Positions 9,341-20,663 of a DNA stretch of 60,379 bases are shown piece after piece. Source of the DNA: Nemertoderma westbladi (taxonomy: Eukaryota; Xenacoelomorpha; Nemertodermatida; Nemertodermatidae); assembly GCA_032718475.1 (NCBI GenBank), contig JAUCBJ010001931.1, forward strand, positions 1 to 60,379. The letters are read 5' to 3'. The notes beneath the pieces were generated by a model. The model searched no databases. It was not told where the DNA came from and saw only the letters and a list, made by a program, of their open reading frames with translations. A program made the position numbers and the translations under genes. Positions within the stretch are counted from its first letter, which is position 1. Every line of letters starts with the position of its first letter.

Positions 9341-10031
9341 CTAAATTAAATCAAATCGTAGACAGCGAATTAGAAATTTGAATCGTTGAAAGCCAAGAGT
9401 AGCTTTAAAGAATGGTGGTCCATGAATCGGATGCCAGAGCTCTTGAATGTTTTGATGTGCACTTTTATATACTCCTGCCATATTCAGTACAGCCAGGCTC
9501 GCTTTTAGCTCAACAAATGAAAACTGAATGAATGTTTTTCCAAGTTTTTCACCTAGGATTCGACATTTTCTATTGGTCTCACGCAATATGATGTAAATAA
9601 TTTCAATTGTAAAAAACATAAAAAAAACTATCAAGTTCCGTTATTGGGTTTTGTAAAACTCTAGGTACAACTCTGACAATATCTATCCGTGATTTCTTTC
9701 TTGGTTTGGGTTCTGATTCAACATACTCATCACCAGAACGTGCTAAAATGATATTTTCATTTGTGCCTGGTAATGTGGATATAGATTCTCCTGAATCAGA
9801 CTCACTATCACTACCACCACTACAGCTGCTCTCGATCTCAAGTTCAAAATCACTATCACTCAATAAACCTGAAATATTATCAATGTTTGAATCACAGTCA
9901 TTTTCACTTTCCTCAATAAGCCTAATATTTTCTTCCCCTTCACTTGCTTCATCAGATGAACCTTCACTGCCATCATGAACATCTTGGCCAAATATTATAT
10001 GATGTTCTAAACTACGCCAAACTCTGGACAT
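9341..10031 (-). pseudogene. piggyBac-type transposase, 5' fragment with frameshift
   Basis: The minus strand first encodes about 140 residues of the acidic, Ser/Asp-rich N terminus found in piggyBac (PGBD, DDE_Tnp_1_7) transposases, ending NPITELDSFF. After a one-base frame change near 9610-9635, inside A-rich sequence, it continues with FVELKASLAVLNMAGVYKS and ELWHPIHGPPFFKATLGFQRFKFLIRCLRFD. These are the first helices of the family's catalytic region. The catalytic Asp triad lies beyond the break at 9341 and is missing. No TTAA-flanked termini were recognised. The element is inactive. Confidence 0.8.
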
Positions 10032-10755
10032 TTACGGAAACCGGGCAGCCGGGTGGGTACGTACATATAGAAATAAAATAATAAAACGTACAACCTACAC
10101 AATGATCTTGCAGACTTACTGACTGACATATATGATTTCGTTTTGTCAAGTAATAATTCTTATTGTAATTTACAATGTAATAATATAAGACCCAATCAAA
10201 ATTGACTTTGATTAAATTCATGGTTGGGGAAATCGCCAATAAGATAATTTTTCAGATGGGCAGGTGCCTCAGAATTAGCTATTGAGTGTTGTTGTGTAGC
10301 ATGAATGTGTAGCTCTTACCTAAAACATCAATATTACTTTACTGACTGTATATAACCTGTTTCTGCATCATATTGAACACAACCCCTCACTCTATAACAA
10401 AAATTTCATATGTGATTATATGGAGAACTCAAGACTACATTTTGTAGTTGACATGTACCTTTGGAGGTTTTCTATTATCAGTGGTGTATAAACAGACATT
10501 TATGGTCATAGGAATGTTTAAGCATATATTTAATGCCTTAATCTAGGGATAGATGGCGCCTGGAGTATTAATTCCAAAATTTCTTTAACAAACTTGATGC
10601 TGAAACATTTCGGACTACAAAATGTAGCACACATGTACGTATTATTGTTAAAATTAAATAAAATGGACAATTGTTTAAAAAGTGAAAAGATTTTGGAGAT
10701 TTTCCGCTCGCTCCTCTCCACTTGCCACTCTAGCCCTCGCGAGTATTTCACTCAC
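10032..10755. other. intergenic, no gene seen
   Basis: AT-rich sequence between the piggyBac remnant and the hAT-like element. Short ORFs here show no family resemblance. Confidence 0.5.
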
Positions 10756-10763
10756 TTTTATTT

Positions 10764-11918
10764 GGGTAAATCTTTTCGACCTACGCGTAGCTACGCGTAG
10801 TTCGCAACATTGGGTCATATACAGTATATCACCAGTTTCAGAGTTTTAACATTAACTATACGCGTAGGTGCTACGCGTAGGTCCTACGCGACCTACGCGT
10901 AGGTGCTACGTATAACTATGCCTATACGTCGTTTATCATTAGTAGGCTTACGTATTCCAAGCGGTTCAGTACTAAAATAAGACCATACGGTAGGTTCAAT
11001 AAACAACCCACAACCATCAAATGCTTTCAACAGTAATGCATCCTATACCTGTATACTCTATATAGAGGAATACGCTAAGACTACATATTCTTCACTTCAT
11101 GCGTTGCGGGTGCTAAAATGTGTTATCGGTAATAATGTTTAGAGTTCAAAAATAGTTTACAAAGGAAATAGGCCGATGGTTCTAGTCGATTCTCTATGTT
11201 CCTTTGTTCCCTTTGTCTCCCTTTATTCACGATAGGGCAAGGATATATTTAATATGTTAACCCCTTGACAAGGGAAAGGGGGAGACTAAATTGTCTACCA
11301 TGATTGGTTGCATTTGTTATTTGACCAAACAATGGAATTATACTGTATGCAGTATTTAGCAGTTTTCGATTAACCACTTCACCGGTAGACTGGTGGCTTA
11401 CTACTGTAGAATATTTAAATAATCCAATGGAAACAAAGATACTTGAATCATGAGAAGTGAATTTTAAGTCTACTTTTTATTCATCCTGTGTTTGTATGTG
11501 AAAGAGCCGAATATTATTTATTACCAGTGCTGTATGTAGAGATATGAGTTTCAGATTCTGTTATTCATTTTGTCTGATAATCAGATACCTGACATTATAC
11601 CGATACTTGCCTAACAACTCAACCCTACCGGACCTGAAATGAAAAATCATTGTTATCAGGACTGCTACGCGTAGCACCTACGCGTAGAACCTACGCGTAG
11701 TTTCAAAATACCTACGCGTTGTTCCAAAATAGCCTAACTACGCGTAGTTTTAAAACACCTACGCGTAGTTTTAAAACACCTACGCGTAGTTGTTAAAAAG
11801 GCAGTAAGTCTGGCCCTACCGGTAAATGACAGGAATGGAAGTTACAAACTACGCGTAGCTACACGTAGCTACGCGTAGCTACGCGTAGGCCTACGCGTAT
11901 GTCGAAAAGATTTAACCC
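10764..11918. mobile_element. non-autonomous hAT-like DNA transposon with CTACGCGTAG subterminal repeats
   Basis: The 1,155-bp element begins GGGTAAATCTTTTCGACC and ends with the complement GTCGAAAAGATTTAACCC. It is flanked by a perfect 8-bp duplication TTTTATTT (10756-10763 and 11919-11926). An 8-bp duplication is the hallmark of hAT transposons. Both ends carry dense arrays of the palindrome CTACGCGTAG: about 10781-10915 on the left and about 11663-11899 on the right. The roughly 750-bp interior has no ORF. Subterminal repeats in hAT elements are usually transposase binding sites. Confidence 0.85.
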
Positions 11919-12235
11919 TTTTATTTATTTACATAATTCCCCGCTATGTGCTTGCACTTTGCAACTTTGTGCATTTCATCAACATACAGTATGTCAGCGT
12001 CAGGCTGTAGGCAGGGAGACCCGGCCCGGCCCGGCCCACCCTAGTAGCACATAACGTTCACACACAGCCTTTGGACGTTGAGAACATGTCCACTCAATAA
12101 ACGTCGCCATACTGTACCAGTTTTCAAAGTTCTAAATTAGTCTCCATATAATAACGCCTAAATGGGTTTTTCGTATTTCAACTAAAAAAGTAACGTTCAT
12201 TAATGGTATCATTTAAGTTTCCGTTAATGTTCTTG

Positions 12236-12460
12236 GACGTTTGAATGGCGTCCCAAGCAATTACCAGTTCAATTTGAGTTCAGATACTGAAAAGTAACGA
12301 TTTGTAAATGGCAAGTTATTTCCGTTAGCTATTGTGAACGTTTCAATGGTGTTTATTATCCAATAAAAATTAACCAGTTCAATTTCAGTTCAGATATTTT
12401 TAAGATTGTTGTTCAAAAAACGTCCAAACTATGTTTTTCATAACCGTAGTTCAATAGCGG
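12236..12460. repeat. two-copy tandem duplication, about 111 bp
   Basis: The string beginning ACGTTT(G/C)AATGG and running to CCAGTTCAATTT(G/C)AGTTCAGATA occurs twice, at about 12236 and 12347, with scattered mismatches. Nothing else is recognised between 11930 and 13330. Confidence 0.55.
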
Positions 12461-13389
12461 TTCAATACTAAACATTTTCCGTTCAAAATAATAATTATCT
12501 GAACGAGAAACTTTCCCACGCTATGGGAACCAGTGTCTGTGATGAGTCATCCAATTACATGCAATACTGGAACTGCCCAAGTATGATGTAAAGTAGTGGT
12601 AGGCCTATATTGGTTCATATAGAACTCATATAACTATATAACGGTCTAATACAACATACTGCATTGCATATGTATAACTGTAATTTAAATTAATTTTTGT
12701 TTCGTCTCAATTATTTGCTGTATATTTTTATAACGGCATAGGGCACACACGGTATGGGGTACATACATTCAATACGTGAACAGTGCGAAGATCGAGGTCA
12801 ATCTTGTGATGCTTTTCAACAGTATCGGGACCAATAATAAACGCCGCCATCCATCAAAGACACTAAAGGTGATTATTTCAAATTTTATTATTAGTTAATT
12901 TAATTTCTAATCGAATATGACATAACTTTACAGTTATTAGCTTAAAATATGAACTTTAATTTATCACATGAGCGGTACTGCATGTAATTTAATTCGAAGA
13001 TTGATGCAAAAAAATATGATTGAATAAATATAATTTTTTCAAATTGATCCAATTTACCGATCAGCCTGCTTTATAGTACAGCGGGTTATTAAATACTTAA
13101 AATCTTTTAAAGACTTTGGTTGAATCCCTCGAGTTTTATAAAGCGGTATGTAATTATCTATCTATCTATAACAAAAAATTGTTCCACCACCATGCAACCT
13201 TCAATTGGCTTACTGTGAAGCAGCATGCAAAGAATGATATGCCGGGTTATATACTGTGGCAGACTTGGGCTAGGAAGGGAAGTATCGCCTTGCGATATCT
13301 GAGTGATACCTTTGAAATGACTGAATGAAAGTTGAATAGGAGCCCGTCGCCGTAGGGTGCCGCAACACAGTGACAGCACCCAGAAAGTT

Positions 13390-13846
13390 GAATGGTAGTA
13401 GATATAAAACGTTAAGAGAAATTCGGGAGAAATATAAATTGACTTCTTATTAACCAATAAGTAAAGAAAAGATTATAACAAAAATCACAAAATAAATACC
13501 GCAACTTTTCCTAAATGAGAAGCACAAGAAGCTAGAATTTTGACGAAGAAGTAAAGAAATGACACATGCAAGGGCTTTAAATACCCCTGCATACCGCTTC
13601 CTGATTGGTGTAACGTTTCGATCCACCTTAGGTGAATCGAGCAGCTATTGGGCAGAATGCCAAGGGAAGCATTTGAGAACCTTTACGTTTCGATCTGATT
13701 ATTCCGCTAGAGGGAAAGGGATCGAAACGTACAGGTACGGTATAGCGATTGTGCTCTACAGCAGAAACATATTTTGAGGCTGCAATAAAAGAGGTAATAA
13801 GGGAAGACAAGTGCTGGTTTAGCAAAGGTGAAGGCGATCATTTACA
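13390..13846 (-). mobile_element. 3' LTR of BEL/Pao element (inner end approximate)
   Basis: Directly after the degraded pol, the minus strand shows a polypurine tract AAAATAGGAGGGGAG (complement of 13847-13861) followed by TGTAAATGATCGCC, the expected TG start of an LTR. A TATTTAAAG box (complement of about 13575-13583) lies about 265 bases inside, a reasonable LTR promoter. The far end is not certain because no matching 5' LTR was found. Confidence 0.5.
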
Positions 13847-13861
13847 CTCCCCTCCTATTTT
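13847..13861 (-). other. polypurine tract of BEL/Pao element
   Basis: The purine-only run AGGAGGGGAG immediately precedes the putative LTR start. It is the usual plus-strand DNA priming site of LTR retrotransposons. Confidence 0.5.
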
Positions 13862-14051
13862 CGCGCAAGCTAAAATAGGACTACATAATGATCGCAAACA
13901 CAGACAGAGATTCGGCCGACAAAGTTAGCTTATTGCACCTAATGAACGTAATAACGAGAAAAGTAAACACAAAAAGCGATATAACTAATAAGAAAAACCA
14001 AATGCAAACAATGAATATGAGTCTCGCGTTCTGAGAGTCAGTCAGTCCATA

Positions 14052-15115
14052 TCAGTTTATCTCGAGGGGAACGAGACCAGCCAGAGGGCGCGACAAGATG
14101 TGTCTGTTGACCCGGACGTCCGCTGTCCGGCCACCAGGATGGACTCGGGTGACATTACCGAGAGGCCATATTGACTGAGGTTTGAGGGGGGTGTCGACTA
14201 TGACAATGTCCCCGCTCTCGACCCTGGGCGGAGGTATCTGCTTAAATGGTATCTGCCAGGATCGCAAGGTAGGGAGGTATTCGGAGGTCCAGTGCATCCA
14301 AATAGCCTCGGAGGTAGCCACAGATCGGCACCAGCTGCGACGCAGTGCATTCACGGATCGCCACGATGAAGTCAATAAGGATCCCTCGTAGTCTTTAGGC
14401 GAGAGGAGTTCAAGTGGAGTCAATGCTGGTGGGGTCCCGCCGAAGAGGAAGTGCGCTGGAGTGAGAGGATCGTGAGTGTCGCGGAGGTCTGGATGAAGGG
14501 TCTACGGTTCACTGCGGCCTTGACTTCGGCCAGTACAGTGTGCAGCTCGTCGTCCGTAAGGGCTGATCGTCCCAGACTTTTGTGAAGCGCTTGCTTCATG
14601 ACCCCCACCATCCGTTCCCAGAATCCGCCATGCCACGGTGCGTGGACAGCAATAAAGTTCCATTTGGAGCTGGACAAAACCTTGCCCAGAAGTTTAAAGG
14701 TGGTGGCATTGTCGGAATACAACACCTCAGTTTGCCCCTACGTGCACCGAAACGGCATAGGGCATTGAAAGTATCCTCCGAGTCCAAGCTCCTGGTGAGC
14801 TCGAGGTGCAGGGTGCGTGTGGACACACACGTTAGGAGGAGAATGTGCCACCTTTCTCCCCCAATGGACTGGAACGGGATCACACCGGGCAGGACGCGGA
14901 ATTTGGGCAGCCCCCCCCCCCCCCCCCCCCCCTCAGGCGTGCCGAAGTGGCGGGAGTGATAGCAGCGGCATCGAGTGCAGTCGTGGGTAACCTTCTTGCA
15001 GATTGAGCGAAGGCCAGCGATCCGGATGGTTCAGCCCAGCTCAGACATCATCATGGAGACTCCCCCCATGTTTAGAGTTGTTGTGAACGTCCCAGGCAAT
15101 CAGGAGCGCGAGGGG
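14052..15115 (-). pseudogene. BEL/Pao retrotransposon pol, zinc finger-integrase-DUF5641 remnant
   Basis: Minus-strand order: an H2C2 integrase zinc finger (SKHGG near 15070, then C-x2-C in HDCTRCRC near 14985), an integrase core (WHILLLTCVSTRTLHLELT near 14855, YSDNATTF near 14720, HAPWHGGFWERMV near 14640), and a C-terminal DUF5641-type domain (GDIVIVD, WPLGNVTRVHPG, ending at 14052). The second catalytic Asp is in SDN and the Glu in the WER context. Frame changes near 14450 and 14725, an in-frame stop near 15035 and a C-run at about 14911-14932 break the frame. A 32-base piece (CAGACTTTTGTGAAGCGC...) from 14575 recurs at 15150, a sign of internal duplication. Protease, RT and RNase H are absent. 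Confidence 0.8.
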
Positions 15116-15261
15116 GGACTTCTTGGGCAGAAGCGGGAGCGATTGTTCCAGACTTTTGTGAAGCGCTTGCTTCATGACCCTTGTCAAGACCCTTCCAGAC
15201 TTGTTGAGTTGTAAACTGTTAAAACTATGTAAACTGTAGCGAAATAATAAAAAAAAATAAA

Positions 15262-15565
15262 AATCCTGCGGTAAACATTCGTATAACACTCGTAAAACAT
15301 TCGTAACGCATTCGTATAGCGTGGGAAACATTCGTATATAACATGTGGGACGCATTCGTATAGTGTGCGGGAAACATTCGTATAAGATTAGGGGCGCATT
15401 CGTAGAATGTGCGGGATTCGAATAAGGTTTGTATTACATTCGATATGCGAATAAAGGATGCGTATTTGGTTCGGTTTTCGCATTCATATCGCATGGTACA
15501 TCTATGTAACATTTCAGAATGCATTACGAATGCGTGAAATATGCGCCATTCCATGCGTTACGAAT
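15262..15565. mobile_element. small element built of GCATTCGTA repeats
   Basis: About ten CATTCGTA motifs run in one orientation at 15276-15410, and their complements TACGAATG run at 15525-15565. The outer ends AATAAAAATCCTGCGG...CATTCGTA and TTACGAATGCGGATTTTTTACT are imperfect inverted repeats. This looks like a MITE with subterminal repeats inserted into the BEL/Pao remnant. No clean target duplication was found. Confidence 0.45.
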
Positions 15566-15569
15566 GCGG

Positions 15570-15747
15570 ATTTTTTACTGGGGAGAGACAGTTTCGGGAG
15601 AGTCGAAGCTGACAGAAGGGCCTCAACACCAGAAGTAGAGGGTGCAACTGAGTCGCAGTCAGCGGGAGAAGGCGGGTCGTTGACGGAACCCTCGAAGCTG
15701 ATCGAGGTGGAGTTCGGGCTCGAGGATGCAGTCCCGTTCTGACTCAT
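15570..15747 (-). pseudogene. possible N-terminal gag fragment of the BEL/Pao element
   Basis: An open frame starting MSQNG at 15747 encodes about 58 Ser/Pro/Thr-rich residues ending at the edge of the GCATTCGTA element. Its position on the same strand, upstream of the integrase, and its low-complexity content suit a gag leader. There is no sequence signature, so the assignment rests on context only. Confidence 0.25.
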
Positions 15748-16503
15748 CTCATTGGCTACTGATTGGGAGCTTATATGCTGGCGTTTTATCTACATACAAT
15801 ACAAATTCGCCATCATGTATTGAACTGTCAAATACATCACTGTATATACACTAGCTCGAAATTTGGTAGTAACTGTCTTCAATAGGCTTTCCTAATCGAC
15901 ATCTTTTGGAGTATTGACAGTCAACTTTCGCCAAACTTGTTTCAGCCCCTGAATAACATCATTATATTTACAAGCTCATATAGTCACGGAAACCATATCA
16001 GATTTCTTGAAACGTTTTGAACCAGCTTCTAGGGCCGAGAAAGCAGTTTCTTCTATTGGTTTTCTAAGTGTCCTCTCTTCTTATCAGTTAAGTACTCACT
16101 AAATGTTAGTAGAACATCCGTTTTGTCAGGGCTACTACCGCCAGGTCCTGTTGATACGGAGGCTACGGATCCGTACTGGCGAACATTCCTCTCCAAGCGT
16201 ATCATTTCTCCCCAAACAGCCAAATACGGTATGTACCGGTACTATGGTAACGGATCTGCCGCTACTGCCAACTATGGCAGTATTTCGATCCTTCAACCAA
16301 TCTTTGACCGCAATGTGTACAAAAACTCATTATTACGCCTACAGGCTCTATAGAGTTAGTGAAACTATTGAAATAGGAAATATCTAGGCTACTTACAGAC
16401 TTACTGCAGTACCGGTACTAATTACTATTCTTAGTATCAGTATTGAGAGTTCTGCCCTTTACTGTTAGTACCGGTACTGGTATGACATTGCAATACTTTC
16501 ACT

Positions 16504-16553
16504 TTGTGTGTGGAGAGCGACATGATATTTTCATGCCGCTCTACACACACATT
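16504..16553. repeat. short hairpin GTGTGTGGAGAGCG / CGCTCTACACACAC
   Basis: A 14-bp inverted repeat with one mismatch encloses a second inner palindrome CATGATATTTTCATG. It lies in a 1.6-kb interval (15.8-17.4 kb) with no recognised gene. Confidence 0.5.
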
Positions 16554-17439
16554 TCTGAGACAAATTATGTGTTATGTATGTGAGTGCAGCGCTGGCACTT
16601 GTGGGCCACCTTAATTTCTCACATTTACAGTGCTCACCTGAGCGCATAAGCTATGCTTTGCTGAGGTTAGTACTTTGGTTGAAGTTGGAATTAATTGCAG
16701 GCCTACAATTGTTTTCTTTAGATTTATACTGTCGACCTACTAACTATACAGTAAACTTAGTCAGTTGTAACTGTTTAATGTTTATACAATATCGTACAGT
16801 AATTATCCTAAGGCCTCAGGCAGGGGGTGGTGGGTTCGGGTTGGGTTGGTAACATTATGTTTACAAAGTATTTATTTGATATTCAAGATACTATATATTT
16901 ATCTCTCCATCCCTGTCCTATATACATACACAAAAAAGTGAACACATACAATAGCACTATCAGCTGTACGGCATCCTAATGTAATTGACTACTATTAATA
17001 ATGTAAATAATGTCCCTCCACCAATACCAATAAATGATATTATACCAGTAACACGTGCATGCTCTCATTAAATATTTTAGCTTAATCATGTTAGGTAGGC
17101 CTATAGGTTTAGATTTATTGCATCATTATATTGGATATTATACGAGTCCTGTGGGCTCAATCAATCAATCAAAAACGTATTTAGCGGGAAATTTGAATTC
17201 ACCACAGAGCAAACATGTTTACAATTACAACGATCCGTTATACAAATATACATACCGGTAGCAGGCTTATTGCAGTATTATTCAGGTATTGCAAGTTAAT
17301 ACCGTACTGCAGTACTGTAACTCAAGTATGTGCGATGCATGGCCTTTACGTATGGCGAGCAACATCGCCCGTAGCTGTACTGTTGTACTACTGTATATAA
17401 CTTACTGTGATACAGTGCAATGCATAGATCCATAATAGG

Positions 17440-18021
17440 ATGAATAAATTGAATATGTATATTCCACGAATGTTCAATAACTTTAGCTTGGATTGTGTAG
17501 TCCGTCATTTAATCCGCACTAAACTCTTTGCTGATGGTTGGGCCCCTAATCCTCGCGTTTTGGAACGGATTATAACTAAGCGAAGATCAATGGTCGAACA
17601 AGCCGGGAAGGGTTTATTCCTGGTCGAACCGCGTTACCCCGTGGCTGTAGGAAGGTTCCGCAAGATTTCTAAGAGCTCGAAGGTAACCACCGGTCGATTT
17701 GTGTCTCCGCTGGCCGTGTTGGAGGAAGGTTTACTCCCTGTAGAGTCGGAAACCGCAAACTTTGAGTTGGTAGTCCCAGCGGGTTGGTCACCCGGGCAAC
17801 GGGTACCACTGGTCATCCACATGGCAGCCACCGGTGACCACGGGTACTTGTTGCGACGGACGGCGCTCGCTCAACCCCTGGTTGATCGCGACGGCGTGGC
17901 GTCTCTTATACTAGAGAACCCTCTCTACGGACGTCGAAAACCGGCGGGCCAACGTCGGTCCGGACTTCGCTACACCACCGATCTGTACTCCATGGGGTTG
18001 GCATTGATACACGAAGCCCAG
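17440..18021 (+). CDS. ABHD18: ABHD18, exon 1 (N-terminal 194 residues)
   Basis: The frame from 17440 reads into the conserved ABHD18 (C4orf29, DUF2048) N terminus: TKLFADGW near residue 28, GRFVSPL near 85, VESETANFELVVP and HMAATGDHGYLLRR around 105-145, LILENPLYGRRKP around 160-170. It ends in IHEAQ with a CAG|GTTGG donor at 18021/18022. The family is an alpha/beta hydrolase; recent work links ABHD18 to mitochondrial cardiolipin deacylation. Met at 17440 is the most upstream in-frame start, but Met at 17470, or an upstream exon splicing near 17487, would also fit because homology starts at LDCVVRHLIRTKLF. Joined to exon 2 in phase 0, the protein is about 422 residues, close to the human length. 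Confidence 0.88.
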
Positions 18022-18783
18022 GTTGGATATTACCATTTAACAGCATTATTATAAGGTAATCTTGTATAAGTCTGCAAATTTTACATGAAAAAACACTTAT
18101 GATGAAAAAAAAACACGTTTATAATTTATGGAGAGCAGAGGATAGATTACATGATAAATTCTAGGACTTGATTTCTTTGTTTCAAGTATTTATTACGTCC
18201 TTCTGTTTCTCACCATAAACAATGCCAACTTGATAGAATTCCAGAAATATTGAATAAAGGGTGTCATAACTATATACGTCATTGTTCATAAAGTAGCACT
18301 TTATAGCCCTGCGGCAGGAGTGATTTTTGTTTCCCGAGCGACAGCGAAGGGAAATAATAGAACGAGGGCCGTAAAGCTTTAAAGTGATAATTATGAACAA
18401 TGGCGAATCTAATTTTATTTATTTGTGGGGAATTATTTGTAGTTATGCACTCAAACTTTCTAGAACAACCTATTAATGACGCGGTGACATACTGGATATA
18501 ATGGAATTACATAGTAATTGTATGGCCTAGGGACTTACTGAGAAATAAATGTCGCACTGCGATATAAAGTTGGAAAATATGTCGCCCTGGCGATTTGATA
18601 GTGCGAAATTAATTCCATACTGGTAAATAAATAAAAACATTATGTTAATTCTGGCAGAACCCCGACAAGTTGCCGTGTATTGTACAGTAAGTATAGTAAC
18701 GACATGCGACAACAATAATTTAGCTTTTTTCTAATCTCATCGTATATAATTGTAATTTTAGAACTTTTATTCTATTTATTTAG
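18022..18783 (+). other. ABHD18 intron (GT-AG)
   Basis: GT at 18022 and AG at 18782-18783 bound a 762-base intron. Splicing joins ...IHEAQ to VLIHWG, reproducing the uninterrupted homologue. It contains a small inverted-repeat element at 18277-18405. Confidence 0.85.
18277..18405. mobile_element. 129-bp inverted-repeat element in ABHD18 intron
   Basis: Imperfect termini of about 40 bp: CGTCATTGTTCATAA...CACTTTATAGCCCT faces the complement of AGGGCCGTAAAG...TTATGAACAATGGCG. This suits a MITE. Flanking duplication is unclear. Confidence 0.5.
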
Positions 18784-19470
18784 GTCCTCATTCATTGGGG
18801 CGTCCAGCAGGGTTTCTGGCCAGTGGGACTTTCTGGCATCTCATTGGGCGGCCATATGGTTACCCTCGCAACGGCTTGCTGGCCCCTCCCCCTGCCCGCG
18901 GTCCCCTGTCTGTCTGGAACCACCGCGGCCCTGTCCTTCACGGAGGGAGCGATAAGTCGCCACGTCCAATGGACTTCCCTCTCCCGAACTTACCCAAAAT
19001 TCGCCGAGGATTTCTACAAACTAATTAATTTCCCTCAGAAATCAAACCAAAGTAAATTTTCTGTTGATTCAGAAACAAATTTAATAGTAAATAATAAGTT
19101 AATTGATTTTATTTTTAATAAATTCTCGAGTTTATTTTCTGAGTTCGATAAATCTTCTACTATTTGCGACTTCGACTGTAGAGATTTACTAAGAGTTGCG
19201 ATGGACGAGACAACTAATCTTACTAATTACCCGGTTGCTAGGGACCCGCGGTGCGTTGTAAGCGTTGTATCGGCGCGGGATTCCTACGTACCTCGGGGGA
19301 CGCCGCTAGAGGCGTTGTGGCCCGGCGTAGCGGTGCGGGAACTCGATCGGAACGGACACGTTGACTGCATCCTCAAGGAACAGTCGGCGTTCCGTTCAGC
19401 TATTCGCGATTCGTTGCGACGCTTCGTTGGGTTGTATCCGTCGCCCCTGGATGTGTCGCTAAGATACTGA
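18784..19470 (+). CDS. ABHD18: ABHD18, exon 2 (C-terminal 228 residues, catalytic part)
   Basis: The exon opens in phase 0 after a TTTATTTAG acceptor. It carries the nucleophile elbow G-I-S-L-G with Ser at residue 214 of the joined protein, followed by GGHM as in vertebrate ABHD18. The probable acid Asp360 (ARDSYVPR) and base His386 (NGHVD) complete an intact hydrolase triad. Between residues about 275 and 330 the sequence is poorly conserved and Asn/Ser-rich, matching a variable insertion in homologues. The C terminus (AIRDSLRRFV) matches the family end. GC content is markedly higher in the conserved blocks than in the insertion. Confidence 0.9.
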   Translation, partial: VLIHWGVQQGFWPVGLSGISLGGHMVTLATACWPLPLPAVPCLSGTTAALSFTEGAISRHVQWTSLSRTYPKFAEDFYKLINFPQKSNQSKFSVDSETNLIVNNKLIDFIFNKFSSLFSEFDKSSTICDFDCRDLLRVAMDETTNLTNYPVARDPRCVVSVVSARDSYVPRGTPLEALWPGVAVRELDRNGHVDCILKEQSAFRSAIRDSLRRFVGLYPSPLDVSLRY

Positions 19471-19523
19471 GGTTAATAGGTCGTTCATTAATGACGTCAC
19501 GATCTATTAATAGGTATGGCGTC

Positions 19524-19529
19524 AATAAA
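19524..19529 (+). promoter_or_regulatory. polyadenylation signal AATAAA for ABHD18
   Basis: AATAAA lies 54 bases after the ABHD18 stop codon and just before a dispersed G-run repeat. Confidence 0.55.
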
Positions 19530-19535
19530 CATTTT

Positions 19536-19745
19536 TGAGACGGGGGGGGGGGGGGGGGGGGCTTATCTCAAATTCCATCTCGGCGAATTAATATCCCGCC
19601 TCAATGTTAATATATCAATTTAGGGAAAGGAACAGGTTTCAGTGGCACGTGATTCTAACCAAAACAATAAACGAAACTCAATTACTCTTTCATCTCTACT
19701 CCACTCTTCGACCCCCCCCCCCCCCCCCCCCCCCCCCCTACCCCT
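19536..19745 (+). repeat. dispersed repeat with G-run head (copy 1)
   Basis: GAGACGGGG... followed by TTCCATCTCGGCGAATTAATATCCCGC...CAATTTAGGGAAAGGAACAGG...GTGGCACGT...AACCAAAACAAT. The same order recurs at 31.48 kb, and part of it is inverted at 56.03 kb. It includes a 20-G run (19542-19561) and ends near a 27-C run (19712-19738). Confidence 0.75.
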
Positions 19746-20663
19746 TGACCCACCCTATCTGAATATTTCACGTCAATTTGTTTGACTAAATACTCTATTA
19801 TTGGTTATAAAAATAATTACTAACTGTAGATCAGTGTGGGTCAAGTAATTAGCTGAAAATAATCATTGATGTCATTTATGAACTTCCCTAACTAATTTAT
19901 TATTACGTTTTCTAGAGAAGATTAAAAATATATTTATTATAAATTTACTCAGTTTTACTACTGTATAAAATAATCTATTAAATTGTTATATTTTACATTG
20001 TAATTTTAGATTTTGCAGTAAATAATAGAATATTGTAATATTATAAATTTATTTTGTATTTATTTACTAACATCGCAAACGATATTGCGTCAAATGGTCA
20101 AGCCATGTGTGTGGTTGGGTGGGGGGTTACCTGGGAGGTTGTCTTTACTGCAAAGGTTAAGGAAAGTGGTTAAAACGATAACTTTTAACTTCAGTCTTGT
20201 AGTAGATTAATTATTAGTTTATATATGCGAGTTAATCACTCGAATTCTATTTTATAAACTTTATTTCACACCATTAGGTCAATTTCCAATACACATTAGT
20301 ATAATTTCCGAATACATTTATAAGGTTTCTAAAGTACTGTAGTATGCGTACCGGTATTGGGGCTTTTCCAGATTCAACATTGTTCTCGGGTCTCTTTATA
20401 TCCTCGTTAACTTTTGGAATAATAAAAAAATGGTTAATTCCTGTAAATTATTCATCCTAACTAGTCAGTTAGATTATTTCAAATGAATAAAATTACAAAA
20501 TGTCTCGTTTTGTATACAATTATATTAAATTTGCGTAAAATAGAACACTTAGTAACGCATTATCAACACCATTGGCAAATAATTCAGTTAGCATGTCTAA
20601 TTTTAGTGAACTTTACTTTTTATGTTTACTTTCACTTTAGTTGAATTACCGTAGCAATGACTT
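19746..20663. other. intergenic between convergent ABHD18 and LAMP genes
   Basis: AT-rich sequence without recognisable genes. It should contain the LAMP 3' UTR (minus strand). Confidence 0.5.

Noticed and set aside
13116-13328. 70-codon plus-strand ORF
   Set aside because: Lies at the edge of the putative LTR and shows no domain.
16103-16387. Overlapping ORFs of about 76-94 codons (one containing DPYWRTFLSKRI)
   Set aside because: Composition looks coding-like and an acceptor-like TTTTGTCAG precedes it, but no family, donor or partner exon was found.
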